Origin: JACQAP01 sp035275265
GTDB lineage: Bacteria; Pseudomonadota; Gammaproteobacteria; Burkholderiales; JACQAP01
Direction: 5' to 3'
Assembly (NCBI GenBank): GCA_035275265.1
Contig: DATENC010000020.1
Coordinates: 186,001-250,000 of the forward strand
DNA length: 64,000 nucleotides
Part shown: positions 49,319 to 57,394 of the stretch, in pieces
Layout: every line of letters starts with the position of its first letter
How positions within the stretch are numbered: the stretch's first letter is position 1
Notes under the pieces: generated by a model
Databases searched by the model: none
What the model was told of the DNA's origin: nothing
The model's input: only the letters and a program-made list of their open reading frames with translations
Program-made: the position numbers and the translations under genes

Positions 49319-49397
49319 CAAAATGATCAGTCGCCGAGGTGCCGCGTCAAGAGCGTTGACGCAAAACAGGCGTCACATGGAATCTTGCCGTTCCTTG

Positions 49398-50021
49398 TCA
49401 CGGCTTTACCAGTTCAATCTGCTTGCCTTCCGTCTTTAGCCCTGCGGTCAGCACGAAGCGCATGGCCTCTTCGCGTGACATTGGCACCGACGTGACCTGG
49501 TTGCGTGGGACCAGCACGGTGTAGCCGCCGACCTGGTAGCTCATCGGAAGATAGACTGCCACATCGTTTTCGTTGCCCACGCCCTTGGGCATGTCGGAGA
49601 AATCGCTTCGGGTCAGGAACCCAAGCAGGCGCATTTCCGTGCCCGGAAGCTGCACGGAAACCACTTGGAGCGCTTCGCTGTTCTTTTCGTCCGAAAAAAG
49701 GCCGAACAGATCTTTCAGCGCCCTGAACACCACCTTGATCAGCGGGATCTTCAGCAGAAGTCTCTCGCCGACTTTGATCAATTGCCGGAACAGCCAGGCC
49801 CGCATGAGCAGGCCGACCAGAAAAATGACGACGAGTGCCGCGAGCAGGCCCATGCCGGCACGGTAATACTCATCCGGCAGGAGAAGAAGCAGCTGGCTGC
49901 CGAGGAATCGCTCGACCGCAGCGATCAGCCAGAACACCAGATAAAGGGTTGCCAGTATGGGCAGGATAGTAAAGATCCCTGTCAGGAAGATTCTCCCGAT
50001 GAATTTCATTCGCACTCCCAT
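49398..50021 (-). CDS. DUF502 family membrane protein
   Basis: A 207-residue protein with two N-terminal membrane segments (about 5-30 and 50-75). Conserved loops follow: IPLIKVVFRALKDLFGLFSD, then VQLPGTEMRLLGFLTRSD and VYLPMSYQVGGYTVLVPRNQ, and the end VPMSREEAMRFVLTAGLKTE. This matches DUF502 in full. The function is unknown; plant relatives (LCV-like, COV) affect vascular patterning through an unclear membrane role. It lies 37 nt downstream of the Rap1a-like gene and may share its transcript. Confidence 0.9.
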   Translation of the reverse strand: MGVRMKFIGRIFLTGIFTILPILATLYLVFWLIAAVERFLGSQLLLLLPDEYYRAGMGLLAALVVIFLVGLLMRAWLFRQLIKVGERLLLKIPLIKVVFRALKDLFGLFSDEKNSEALQVVSVQLPGTEMRLLGFLTRSDFSDMPKGVGNENDVAVYLPMSYQVGGYTVLVPRNQVTSVPMSREEAMRFVLTAGLKTEGKQIELVKP

Positions 50022-50058
50022 TCAAGGTGGTGATACGGACTGCAATGCACGAGCGGGA

Positions 50059-50463
50059 TCACTGCGGGCACGGATATGTACCACTGAAGGCCGCGAAAAT
50101 CAGCAGGTGCGCGCGCTGGATAAGGCGATCAGGGTGCGCCCTGAGGTAGGTCACAAGCGCAGGAACGCCCTCCCGGGCGCTGAACAACTCCGGCGGGCAG
50201 AAGAACATATCGGTGCGCACCCCCCACGCCGACCAGGCATGGCCCCAGATGAATCCGTCTACGAAACCGATACACGATGCCGCGTCGATACTCTCCGCGC
50301 CGCTCATGTCGGCGTCGACGCCCGCTTCGATCATCCTCAGCGCCGGTTCGCACCGGGCAAGCAATTGCGTGCCGCTCTCCTTGCCGATGCCTCCGGGACC
50401 AGGGGGCGCGGCAGCGGTCGCAATTGGAACGAGCAGCAGAAGAAAGAGAAAGGCTTTGGTCAT
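50059..50463 (-). CDS. Rap1a/Tai-family secreted protein
   Basis: A 134-residue product with signal peptide MTKAFLFLLLLVPIATAAA. The mature chain carries the Rap1a/Tai pattern: LLARCEPALRMIEAGVDADM, SCIGFVDGFIWGHAWSAWGV, FFCPPELFSAREGVPALVTY and the ending FSGTYPCPQ, with four cysteines for two disulfides. Characterised members are immunity proteins against type VI amidase effectors, but many lone homologues, as here, have no toxin gene nearby. I see no T6SS gene in the window. Its upstream region is a repeat. Confidence 0.8.
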   Translation of the reverse strand: MTKAFLFLLLLVPIATAAAPPGPGGIGKESGTQLLARCEPALRMIEAGVDADMSGAESIDAASCIGFVDGFIWGHAWSAWGVRTDMFFCPPELFSAREGVPALVTYLRAHPDRLIQRAHLLIFAAFSGTYPCPQ

Positions 50464-50485
50464 GGTGATGATCGTGGATCGTAAC

Positions 50486-50583
50486 TGTCGTGACTATCGT
50501 GGCTCTCGTAAATGGCGTAAATGCAGTGAACGCTCAAGGATAATGCTTTCAAATCACTCGCACATCTCAATACAGTCACGACA
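50486..50583. repeat. Two-armed TGTCGTGACT inverted repeat
   Basis: TGTCGTGACT (50486-50495) and AGTCACGACA (50574-50583) are exact complements about 78 nt apart, within degenerate ATCGTGG/GTCGTGA units that start near 50465. The right arm contains the TGA stop (50576-50578, minus strand) of the flavoprotein gene. Confidence 0.75.
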
Positions 50584-51703
50584 TTCGTGAAATTTCATAG
50601 CGTTTCACGAATCTCCTGTCGATCCAGTTCTTCCATTGCCAGACCCATTTTCCCTCCAGTGCAAGATTTCCGCGGGAGGCGATCGCGTAACGGTCGCCGG
50701 TACTGATCAAGGCCAGCGCCTCCTTCTGCGGCTTCCATGCCACGAGGCGTTCGCCACGCAAAGTCCGCCGCAGGTTTTCCGCCAGCGACGGACCGGCGCG
50801 AACAGCATACACGCCGGATTTTGGGCGCGGATGATTCTGGACGCTGGCGATGTCGCCTGAGGCGAACACCTGTGGATGCGAGACCGATTGCAATTGTTCG
50901 TTTACCAGCATGAATCCATGCTCATCGTTGGCCAGGCCGACGGACCATGGCCACAAAGGCGCAGATGCACCGGTAGCCCAGACGACGATATCGGCCTTGA
51001 GGCTTCCGCCACCGCGCAGCCGCACTCCGTCGTGGTCCACACGCTCGACTGCGTGTCCCAGGTGCAGCGTCACGCCACGCCGTTCGAGCACGTGCATGAA
51101 AATCGCGCGCACCTTGCTGTTGTGTGTGGCCAGTATGCTCACGGCGTCGCTTGCCAGCGAAAAGCTTGTCTTGGAAGCCGGTGCCAACGTACGCAGGCGG
51201 TACTGTATCGCCAATAACATTTCGACGCCTGCGGCGCCGCCTCCGACCACAACAATTCGCCGCGGGGCCAGGCCGCTGACCGTCCGCTTGCAGATTTCGT
51301 CCCATACGGGAACGAATTGTTCCACCGGCTTCACAGCCAGCGCATATTCTGGCGCACCGGGAGTACAGTACGCCGGCGAGCGCGTGCCGGTATCCACCGA
51401 GACGACATCGTATGGCAGAGCCGTACCATTCTCACAGAACACCAGGCGCGCTTCCGGATTGATGCCGTTGCAGGCAGACTGGACGAAGTCGCAATTGGCA
51501 AAACGTGTCAGCCGCGTCAGATCGATATGGCATTCGTCGCGCGTGTAGTGTCCGGCGATCCAACCTGGCAGCATTCCTGAATACGGTGAATCCGGGTACG
51601 GGCTCACCAGCACGATTTCCGTGTCGGAGAGCGGATCGGTCCCGAATCGGCGCAGCACTTCCACGTGGCTGTGGCCGCCGCCGAGCAGCACCAGGCGTTT
51701 CAT
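50576..51703 (-). CDS. FAD-dependent pyridine nucleotide-disulfide oxidoreductase-like protein
   Basis: A 375-residue flavoprotein. The N-terminal FAD motif is LVLLGGGHSHVEVLRRFG (GxGxxxxxV form), and VVVGGGAAGVEMLLAIQYRL is the second dinucleotide motif near 150. The FAD-binding HPQVFASGDIASVQ follows at about 280. It has no redox-active CxxC, so it acts on quinones or similar, like type II NADH dehydrogenases and the oxidoreductases fused to SelD. It is the last gene of the minus-strand cluster 54-50 kb; the DUF3047 gene ends 3 nt before its start. Its stop codon lies in a repeat arm. Confidence 0.85.
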   Translation of the reverse strand: MKRLVLLGGGHSHVEVLRRFGTDPLSDTEIVLVSPYPDSPYSGMLPGWIAGHYTRDECHIDLTRLTRFANCDFVQSACNGINPEARLVFCENGTALPYDVVSVDTGTRSPAYCTPGAPEYALAVKPVEQFVPVWDEICKRTVSGLAPRRIVVVGGGAAGVEMLLAIQYRLRTLAPASKTSFSLASDAVSILATHNSKVRAIFMHVLERRGVTLHLGHAVERVDHDGVRLRGGGSLKADIVVWATGASAPLWPWSVGLANDEHGFMLVNEQLQSVSHPQVFASGDIASVQNHPRPKSGVYAVRAGPSLAENLRRTLRGERLVAWKPQKEALALISTGDRYAIASRGNLALEGKWVWQWKNWIDRRFVKRYEISRMS

Positions 51704-51706
51704 TGT

Positions 51707-52450
51707 TCAGTTCACGGACGCAGTGGATTTGAGGAAGCGGATGTCGCCGTAGAACGCCGTGGCTGATTCTCCGGTGTTGTCGGTGTCGGTGGCGAGCACG
51801 ACGCCGGAAATTGGCGGCGGCTCCTCGCCGAACGCCGCGCGGAAGTCCGCCGCCAAATTGTGCCGTGTCGTTACCCACTTGCCGAGATTCGCACTCCCAC
51901 TCTCCGCAACGATCATCCGGACCCGATCGGTGTAGGCACTCCAGACTGACGTACCCGTAGGTGTCTTGCCATCCCAGACGTAGCAGAGTGCGGCCAGCGG
52001 GATGTCGGCTCCGTACAGGCGCGCCAGCCGGATTCTTGCGCGCACCGAAAACGACAGCTTGCGGATATCGTAATCGAAAAGAACGTAAACACGTGCCGGG
52101 AAATCGTCGCCCTGTTTTTTGGCGATATCGGACTTTGTCAGCAGGTTGAGCACCTTCCAGCGCCACTCGATTACCGGATGGGCAATTGCGTCGAGTTTCA
52201 GCGGGTGAGCCACACCCGCCATCGACGCCTCTGCATCTGCCCGCAGCACCACCGCATTACCGTCCCGGACCAGCGCATACCGCGTATGTCGGTCGATTCC
52301 TGGGAGCGTTGTCAGTTTCCATGGAGCGGGAAGCGGCGCGCCGGGAACCGCAGCGGAAAATGGTGTGAGAACCGGGCCTTCCGCCGCATTCAGCGCAAGA
52401 ATCGGGCTGCTTGCGGCAGCAAGCAACAGGGCTGCGAACCAGCGGTTCAC
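51707..52450 (-). CDS. Exported DUF3047 family protein
   Basis: GTG at 52450 overlaps the stop of the preceding gene (GTGA), so translation is coupled. The product is 247 residues with a signal peptide (VNRWFAALLLAAASSPILAL). The rest reads LDAIAHPVIEWRWKVLNLLT, then DFPARVYVLFDYD and GVVLATDTDNTGESATAFYG, matching DUF3047, a periplasmic jelly-roll-like family of unknown function. It sits between a TIGR04282-type protein and a flavoprotein in one operon, so it may serve the same pathway at the cell surface. Confidence 0.85.
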   Translation of the reverse strand: MNRWFAALLLAAASSPILALNAAEGPVLTPFSAAVPGAPLPAPWKLTTLPGIDRHTRYALVRDGNAVVLRADAEASMAGVAHPLKLDAIAHPVIEWRWKVLNLLTKSDIAKKQGDDFPARVYVLFDYDIRKLSFSVRARIRLARLYGADIPLAALCYVWDGKTPTGTSVWSAYTDRVRMIVAESGSANLGKWVTTRHNLAADFRAAFGEEPPPISGVVLATDTDNTGESATAFYGDIRFLKSTASVN

Positions 52451-53097
52451 GGTCCACCGCCCGAATCCAACACACTTAACAAGCCTTCGCGGACCAGACG
52501 CTGATAGTCCTGGGGCCGATCTACGTCCCAATGCTTGGGAAGTTCATGCCAGTGCCACCCGAGGTTACGCAAACGCTGGCGCGTTTCCTCCATCACAGTA
52601 GCAGTGCCCCACGCGATCGCATCGAAAAGTGCCGGCATGGCTTGCGAAAGCCCGACCAGAACGTAGCCACCATCCTCCGCCGGACCGAACGCCGCGTCGT
52701 GCCCCTCGCGCAGCGCCCGTGCGGCCGCGCGAAGGTCAGAAGGTGTGAGAGTAGGGCAATCGCTTCCAGTCAGCAGCACGTGCCGCGACCGGGTCAGCGC
52801 ATCCTCGAAAGCGTTCAGCATTCTTGCGCCGAGGTCGCCGTCACCTTGCGGGTGCAATACAACGTCGAAGCGATCACTGCAACTGAGAAAAAAATCATCG
52901 TCCGTAGTGGGAGTACACCATAGTTCCACCGGGCCCACAGCCGACCCGCGCGCCACGCTCAGCGCACGCTCGACCAGGGTACGGTACAGCGCCGCCGCAC
53001 CGTCTTCACCCAATAGCGGGATCAAACGCGTTTTCACATTGCCGGCAACCGGGGCGCGTGCAAATATCAGTACGCTGGCATCAGTGCCCGTGGCCAT
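52447..53097 (-). CDS. TIGR04282-type glycosyltransferase-like protein (DUF2064)
   Basis: A 216-residue GT-A-like nucleotidyl- or glycosyltransferase. It begins with VLIFARAPVAGNVKTRLIPL (phosphate-binding K-T-R-L), then GSDCPTLTPSDLRAAARALR, and FGPAEDGGYVLVGLSQAMPA, the marks of the family once linked to arsenosugar synthesis. Biochemical roles are not settled. It overlaps the TIGR04283-type gene by 17 nt and the DUF3047 gene by 4 nt. The two glycosyltransferase-like proteins are usually paired, as here. Confidence 0.9.
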   Translation of the reverse strand: MATGTDASVLIFARAPVAGNVKTRLIPLLGEDGAAALYRTLVERALSVARGSAVGPVELWCTPTTDDDFFLSCSDRFDVVLHPQGDGDLGARMLNAFEDALTRSRHVLLTGSDCPTLTPSDLRAAARALREGHDAAFGPAEDGGYVLVGLSQAMPALFDAIAWGTATVMEETRQRLRNLGWHWHELPKHWDVDRPQDYQRLVREGLLSVLDSGGGP

Positions 53098-53893
53098 AGT
53101 AGATTTCTGCTAGCCGTTTCGATCCCGCGCCAAGGAAATAGGCGAGACGCAACCGCCACATCAGCACAATGGTGCGCCAGATCCCGTTCTTTTCCCAGCG
53201 CCGGGACGATGCGATGACTCGTTGCGCAAGGCACAGTGGCCGGCCGTGGCGCTTGAGCGCAGCGGATAAAGCGACATCCTCCATCAGTGCAATGGCGGGA
53301 AATCCGCCGATTTCATCGAACAATCTGCGCTCGACGAACAGGCCCTGATCGCCGGTGGCGATACCGGTGAGGCGCGAGCGCAAGTTCATCGTCCATTCGA
53401 CGACGCGCAGCATGGGTGAAGCACCGGAAAGCGCAATGTCGAAACGCCCCCAACGACGACCTGTCTCGTGCAGGCCGTCGAGAATGAGCCGCACCCCATC
53501 GTCGGGGAGTCGGGTGTCGGCATGCAGGAACAGCAACACGTCACCGCTGGCGTGCGCTGCGCCCGCGTTCATCTGCACTGCGCGCCCGCGTGTCGAGAGC
53601 TGCAGCATCCCGTCTACCAGCGGCGAGGCGGCAGCAACGGTACCGTCGCCGCTGCCGCCGTCGACGAGGATCAACTCGACGCTGCGTTCGCGCAGCCGCT
53701 GCAGAGGCTGTAGGAACGAAACGATGCCCTGCGCCTCGTTCAATGTGGGAACGACGATCGATAGGGACGAGAGAAGGGACGAGGGGCGAGGGACGAGGGA
53801 CGAGGGAAGTGCCGAATCAGAATGCGGCAGAGCGCCTTGCTTTTCCCCCTCTTCCCTCGCCCCTCGTCCCTCGTCCCTTTTATTTCCGGTCAT
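53081..53893 (-). CDS. TIGR04283-type glycosyltransferase (GT2) with repeat-encoded N-terminus
   Basis: The conserved domain begins at about residue 43, SLSIVVPTLNEAQGIVSFLQ, with VELILVDGGSGDGTVAAA and the DxD-type FLHADTRLPDDGVRLI. It then has LFDEIGGFPAIALMEDVAL and a helical end (LRLAYFLGAGSKRLAEIYYG). The first about 42 residues (MTGNKRDEGRGAREEGEKQG, then ALPHSDSALPSSLVPRPSSL) come entirely from a two-armed repeat that occupies the place of the expected start. No start codon lies closer to the conserved part. The ATG at 53893 overlaps the end of the DUF547 gene by 14 nt, so coupling may drive it. Confidence 0.85.
   Translation of the reverse strand: MTGNKRDEGRGAREEGEKQGALPHSDSALPSSLVPRPSSLLSSLSIVVPTLNEAQGIVSFLQPLQRLRERSVELILVDGGSGDGTVAAASPLVDGMLQLSTRGRAVQMNAGAAHASGDVLLFLHADTRLPDDGVRLILDGLHETGRRWGRFDIALSGASPMLRVVEWTMNLRSRLTGIATGDQGLFVERRLFDEIGGFPAIALMEDVALSAALKRHGRPLCLAQRVIASSRRWEKNGIWRTIVLMWRLRLAYFLGAGSKRLAEIYYGHGH
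53762..53880. repeat. Two-armed GAGGGAC/GTCCCTC repeat at the start of the TIGR04283-type gene
   Basis: Left arm 53762-53809 (TAGGGACGAGAGAAGGGACG, AGGGGCGAGGGACGAGGG...) and right arm 53845-53880 (CCCCCTCTTCCCTCGCCCCT, CGTCCCTCGTCCCTTT) share the 7-nt unit GAGGGAC and are complementary across about 35 nt. Both arms are read in frame as the N-terminus of the glycosyltransferase. Confidence 0.9.
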
Positions 53894-54674
53894 TCAGTGC
53901 CCAGTCGTAGTCCAGGAAATCGAGTTTGGCTTTCTTGTCGCGGATCATCTGCTGATACTTTGGTTCGCCGGCGAGCTTATCGCCGTACTGAGCCAGCCAC
54001 GCCTCGACAGATCCCGACCGCGCGGCGAAGTCCTTGCCATACCAGTCGAAAATCTTGGACACTTCGAGCCTGCCGGTCTTCGGGTTGAAACGATTGCGCG
54101 ACTCGTCAGATAAAAAGCGCACGACACTGTCTTCGAGTTGAGCATCAAGCTTGCCGGCAACGTAGGCCTCGCTGCGTAGCGCCGGACAACCGATCGAGGC
54201 ACAGTTCGCCGCCATGTGGATGCGCGGCTCGTTGAAAGCCCCCGGCGCGCGGATCATGCCGTGCTCGACATCGTCGAGACTGCGCTGCTTGCCCAACAGC
54301 GAAAAGAAGCGTTTCTTCCAAGGACTGGTGATGAGCGAACCCAGATCCTTGATCGACTTGACCTTTGGATACTCGGTCAGGATCAGCTCGATCGTGTAGG
54401 CGTTGTAGGCGTTGATCAGGAAGGCGAGCTTCTGGGGCTTTTTCCAGGTGTCGTAATCGGCCTGGGTCACTACCGAAAGCCCGTCAAGATAGCTTTTCAA
54501 GTCTTGGCGATCAGTCTTGAACCCGCCGTAGTTGACCTGAGATGCATGTCCGCCGGCAAGCCAGACCACATGTTTCTTCGTCAGGGCTTCCCACTGCGCG
54601 TGCGAGTGATCGAACGCCGCGAATGAAAAGCCGGGCAGTAGGAACAGAAGAATTGAAAACAGGAATTTATTCAT
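53880..54674 (-). CDS. Exported DUF547 family protein
   Basis: A 264-residue product with a signal peptide (MNKFLFSILLFLLPGFSFAA). The DUF547 core is clear: KPQKLAFLINAYNAYTIELI, then EPRIHMAANCASIGCPALRS (with the conserved H, C and C), and EVSKIFDWYGKDF. The conserved Asn, His and Cys residues suggest a papain-like or transglutaminase-related fold, but no activity is established. It lies between the TMEM64 fusion (25 nt upstream) and the glycosyltransferase pair and belongs to the same operon. Its last codons form the start of the next gene. Confidence 0.9.
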   Translation of the reverse strand: MNKFLFSILLFLLPGFSFAAFDHSHAQWEALTKKHVVWLAGGHASQVNYGGFKTDRQDLKSYLDGLSVVTQADYDTWKKPQKLAFLINAYNAYTIELILTEYPKVKSIKDLGSLITSPWKKRFFSLLGKQRSLDDVEHGMIRAPGAFNEPRIHMAANCASIGCPALRSEAYVAGKLDAQLEDSVVRFLSDESRNRFNPKTGRLEVSKIFDWYGKDFAARSGSVEAWLAQYGDKLAGEPKYQQMIRDKKAKLDFLDYDWALNDRK

Positions 54675-54699
54675 GGTTTGATTCGCTCCTCACCTCACT

Positions 54700-56835
54700 C
54701 TATCCCCTCATCCAGGCGTGATAGCGTTCCACCCACTTCAGGACATTCTGTGGTGCGTGCTCGCGCTTCCAGTTGCCTGCGACATACTTGTTGGCCTCGG
54801 ACAGCGTCGGGTAAATGTGAATGGTGCCGAGAATCTTGTTCAGTCCGATGCCGTGGCGCATGGCCAGGATGTACTCGGCGATCAGGTCGCCGGCGTGCTC
54901 GCCAGCGATGGTCACACCGAGGATCTTGTCCTTGCCGGGCACGGTCAATACCTTGACCACGCCGTGCGCCTCGCTATCCGCGATTGCACGGTCCAAATCA
55001 TCGATACCATACCGCGTCACTTCGTATGGAACGCCTTTTTCTTTTGCGTCGAGCTCGTTCAATCCTACGCGCGCCACCTCCGGTTCGGTGAACGTGGCCC
55101 ACGGGATTACCGAGTAATCGGCGCGGAACTTCTTCACACCGCCGAACAGGGCGTTGACCGCCGCGTACCAAGCCTGGTGAGACGCGGTGTGGGTGAACTG
55201 AAATGGGCCCGCGACATCGCCACAGGCATAGATGTTCGGGTAGAGCGTCTGCAGGAATTCGTTGGTTTCGACGGTGCGGCTTGGAGTGACGGGTATTCCC
55301 AGTTCCTCCAGCCCGTAGCCCGCAGTGTTGGCGATTCGCCCCACCGCCACCAGCACCTCGTCGAATGGAATGCGCACATTCCGGCCTTTGTGCTCGCAAA
55401 TCAGCACCTTTTCTCCGTTCTCGACCAGGAACTGCTTGGCCTTGTGTTCGAGCAGAACGTCGATGCTTTCCGCGCGGAAACGGGCCAGCACCATTTCAGA
55501 TATCTCGGGGTCTTCGCGGCTCATAATCCGCGGCAGCATTTCGACCTGAGTGACCTTCGAGCCCAGGCGGGCGAAACATTGGGCCAACTCGCATCCAATC
55601 GGGCCGCCTCCGAGCACCACCAGCCGCTCAGGGAGTTTGCGCAGGTTCCAGACCGTATTCGAGGTGAGATGGCCGACGTTTTCGACTCCGGGAATCGGCG
55701 GCACGAAAGGCCGGGCGCCGGCGGCGATTACGATCGAGCGTGTGGTGAGCGTCTTTCCGTTGACCTGTACCTGCCACGGCGAGACTATTTTCGCATCACC
55801 TTTGATGCAGTCGACGCCCAGGCTGGTGTAACGCTCTACGGAATCGTGCGGCTCGATGGTCTTGATAACCCGCTGCACTCGCTGCATTGAGTCGGCGAAC
55901 TCGAAAGTCGCCCTGGCCTCGCGCACGCCGAACTCCTGCGCGCGCTTGATATGCGACAGCAACTTGGCAGAACGAATCAGCGCCTTGGACGGCACGCAGC
56001 CGGTATTGAGACAATCGCCGCCCATGCGGTCCTTCTCAATCAATGTCACCTTGGCCTTCACCGCGGCGGCGATGTAAGCCGAGACCAGGCCGGCGGAGCC
56101 GGCGCCGATGACTATGACGTTGCGATCGAACCTGCGCGGACGCGTGAAGCGCGAGTACACCTTGCGCGCCTTGATCATGGCAATAATTTTCTTCGCGATC
56201 AGCGGGAAGATTCCGAGCAGTGTGAACGAGGCGATCAACGCCGGTGAAAGAATCCCGGCCGCCGATTCGATCTGCGCGATCTGGGTGCCGGCATTCACGT
56301 ACACGATGGTGCCCGCGAGCATTCCGACCTGGCTTACCCAGTAGAAGGTCCGGGTCTTGATGGAGGTGAGCCCCATCGCCAAGTTGATGACGAAGAACGG
56401 GACGGCAGGAACCAGACGCAGCGTGAACAGGTAAAACGCGCCGTCCCGCTCGATCCCGGCATTGATGGTCTTGAGCTTGTCGCCGAACTTCGCCTGTATC
56501 GACTCGCGCAAGACAAAACGCGAGGCGACAAACGCCAGCGTTGCGCCGATGCTGGAGGCGAAGGAAACGATGACCGTTCCCCACAAAACGCCAAACACCG
56601 CGCCGGCCGCCAGCGTCATTACGGTCGCCCACGGCAGAGACAGTGCCGTGACCGCAACATAAACCAGGAAAAATGCCGCGATAGTAAGCGCCGGATGGGC
56701 GTGGTACCAGGCGTCTATGCGTACCTGTTGCGACTTGAGGTAGGCGAGACTGAAGTACTGGCCCAGGTCGAACAGGACAAAAGCGGCAATCAGTGCGGCT
56801 ATCACGCCAACAAGTATCAGTCTGTTCCGGATCAC
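54700..56835 (-). CDS. Fusion of TVP38/TMEM64 membrane domain with a mercuric-reductase-like flavoprotein
   Basis: GTG at 56835 has AGGAG 8 nt upstream and is preferred to TTG 56853, giving 711 residues. The first about 220 residues are a TVP38/TMEM64 (DedA-like) membrane domain, including SLPWATVMTLAAGAVFGVLW and VPAVPFFVINLAMGLTSIKT. After a basic link comes a class I pyridine nucleotide-disulfide oxidoreductase. Its FAD motif is VIVIGAGSAGLVSAY (about 241), and the redox pair is GGDCLNTGCVPSKA (Cys about 275 and 280). A dimerisation domain follows with the conserved C-terminal HIYPTLSEANKYVAG. Similar fusions are known. It heads the operon; its substrate is unknown. Confidence 0.9.
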   Translation of the reverse strand: MIRNRLILVGVIAALIAAFVLFDLGQYFSLAYLKSQQVRIDAWYHAHPALTIAAFFLVYVAVTALSLPWATVMTLAAGAVFGVLWGTVIVSFASSIGATLAFVASRFVLRESIQAKFGDKLKTINAGIERDGAFYLFTLRLVPAVPFFVINLAMGLTSIKTRTFYWVSQVGMLAGTIVYVNAGTQIAQIESAAGILSPALIASFTLLGIFPLIAKKIIAMIKARKVYSRFTRPRRFDRNVIVIGAGSAGLVSAYIAAAVKAKVTLIEKDRMGGDCLNTGCVPSKALIRSAKLLSHIKRAQEFGVREARATFEFADSMQRVQRVIKTIEPHDSVERYTSLGVDCIKGDAKIVSPWQVQVNGKTLTTRSIVIAAGARPFVPPIPGVENVGHLTSNTVWNLRKLPERLVVLGGGPIGCELAQCFARLGSKVTQVEMLPRIMSREDPEISEMVLARFRAESIDVLLEHKAKQFLVENGEKVLICEHKGRNVRIPFDEVLVAVGRIANTAGYGLEELGIPVTPSRTVETNEFLQTLYPNIYACGDVAGPFQFTHTASHQAWYAAVNALFGGVKKFRADYSVIPWATFTEPEVARVGLNELDAKEKGVPYEVTRYGIDDLDRAIADSEAHGVVKVLTVPGKDKILGVTIAGEHAGDLIAEYILAMRHGIGLNKILGTIHIYPTLSEANKYVAGNWKREHAPQNVLKWVERYHAWMRG

Positions 56836-57274
56836 CGCAAATGCTCCTGTCAAGCGCCGCTATTGCGGCAGTCCGATCCCGCGTCCGCCGGCTATTCGCT
56901 CCCGTACGCGCGGGGCACCGCGGGACAGATGGGGCGCAACCGGTATTCTCTGACAAGGCCGCGAATCGTGCACAAGGTCGTCCGCTGCCGTTTCCCATTC
57001 ACGCTCCTGTCTCGCCATCGGAAAGGCATATCGGGAACGCGAACTGGTGTTCTCGGCCAATGTGGCACGCATTGGCGCTTCGTTCTTCCTGTCGGGTCCA
57101 TCCCGATGTCGCCTTTTCCCGACGGTTTCGAAGGCGCATCACCGATATGCGCGACACGCGAAGAAATGGATGCGGCGGGTTTGCGGCGGCGCGGCTGCTG
57201 CGCCGGATTGTACAAGCGATTTGTCGGGATTCGTGTAAACGCGGCGAATGCTCTGACGTTATGCTGTTTTGTAC
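56836..57274. other. Gene-free region, leader side of rquA
   Basis: These 439 nt lie between the divergent fusion gene and the rquA leader. Open frames exist on both strands but lack protein character. The promoter of the minus-strand operon must be here; I could not place one for rquA with confidence. Because two terminator-like hairpins follow on the plus strand, at least part of this DNA is probably transcribed as a leader or small RNA. Confidence 0.4.
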
Positions 57275-57324
57275 CGCCGCCAGCCTCCGGGAATCAAATC
57301 TTCCCGGCGACTGGCGGCGTTTTT
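57275..57324 (+). terminator. Terminator-like hairpin 1 in the rquA leader
   Basis: The outer stem is CGCCGCCAG (57275-57283) with CTGGCGGCG (57311-57319); the inner stem is CCGGGAA (57287-57293) with TTCCCGG (57301-57307). A run of five T follows (57320-57324). No plus-strand gene ends upstream, so it probably acts on the rquA leader or on an unannotated small RNA. Confidence 0.65.
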
Positions 57325-57347
57325 GCGGTTTGTGCCTGGTGAACGGG

Positions 57348-57394
57348 ACCGATTCCTGCTAGCAGCTCCCCACATCTCAATGAATCGGTTTTTT
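57348..57394 (+). terminator. Terminator-like hairpin 2 in the rquA leader
   Basis: ACCGATTC (57348-57355) pairs with GAATCGGT (57382-57389), enclosing the palindrome CTGCTAGCAG (57356-57365), followed by T-rich sequence to 57394. It ends only 7 nt before the GTG start of rquA, so it also masks the ribosome-binding region. Confidence 0.6.

Noticed and set aside
50059..50463. Type VI secretion immunity function for the Rap1a/Tai-like protein
   Set aside because: The family match is good, but no effector or T6SS gene is near, so an immunity role is not supported here.
56793..57362. 189-residue plus-strand open frame upstream of rquA
   Set aside because: It overlaps the start of the divergent fusion gene and both leader hairpins, is rich in arginine and serine, and has no ribosome site or domain.
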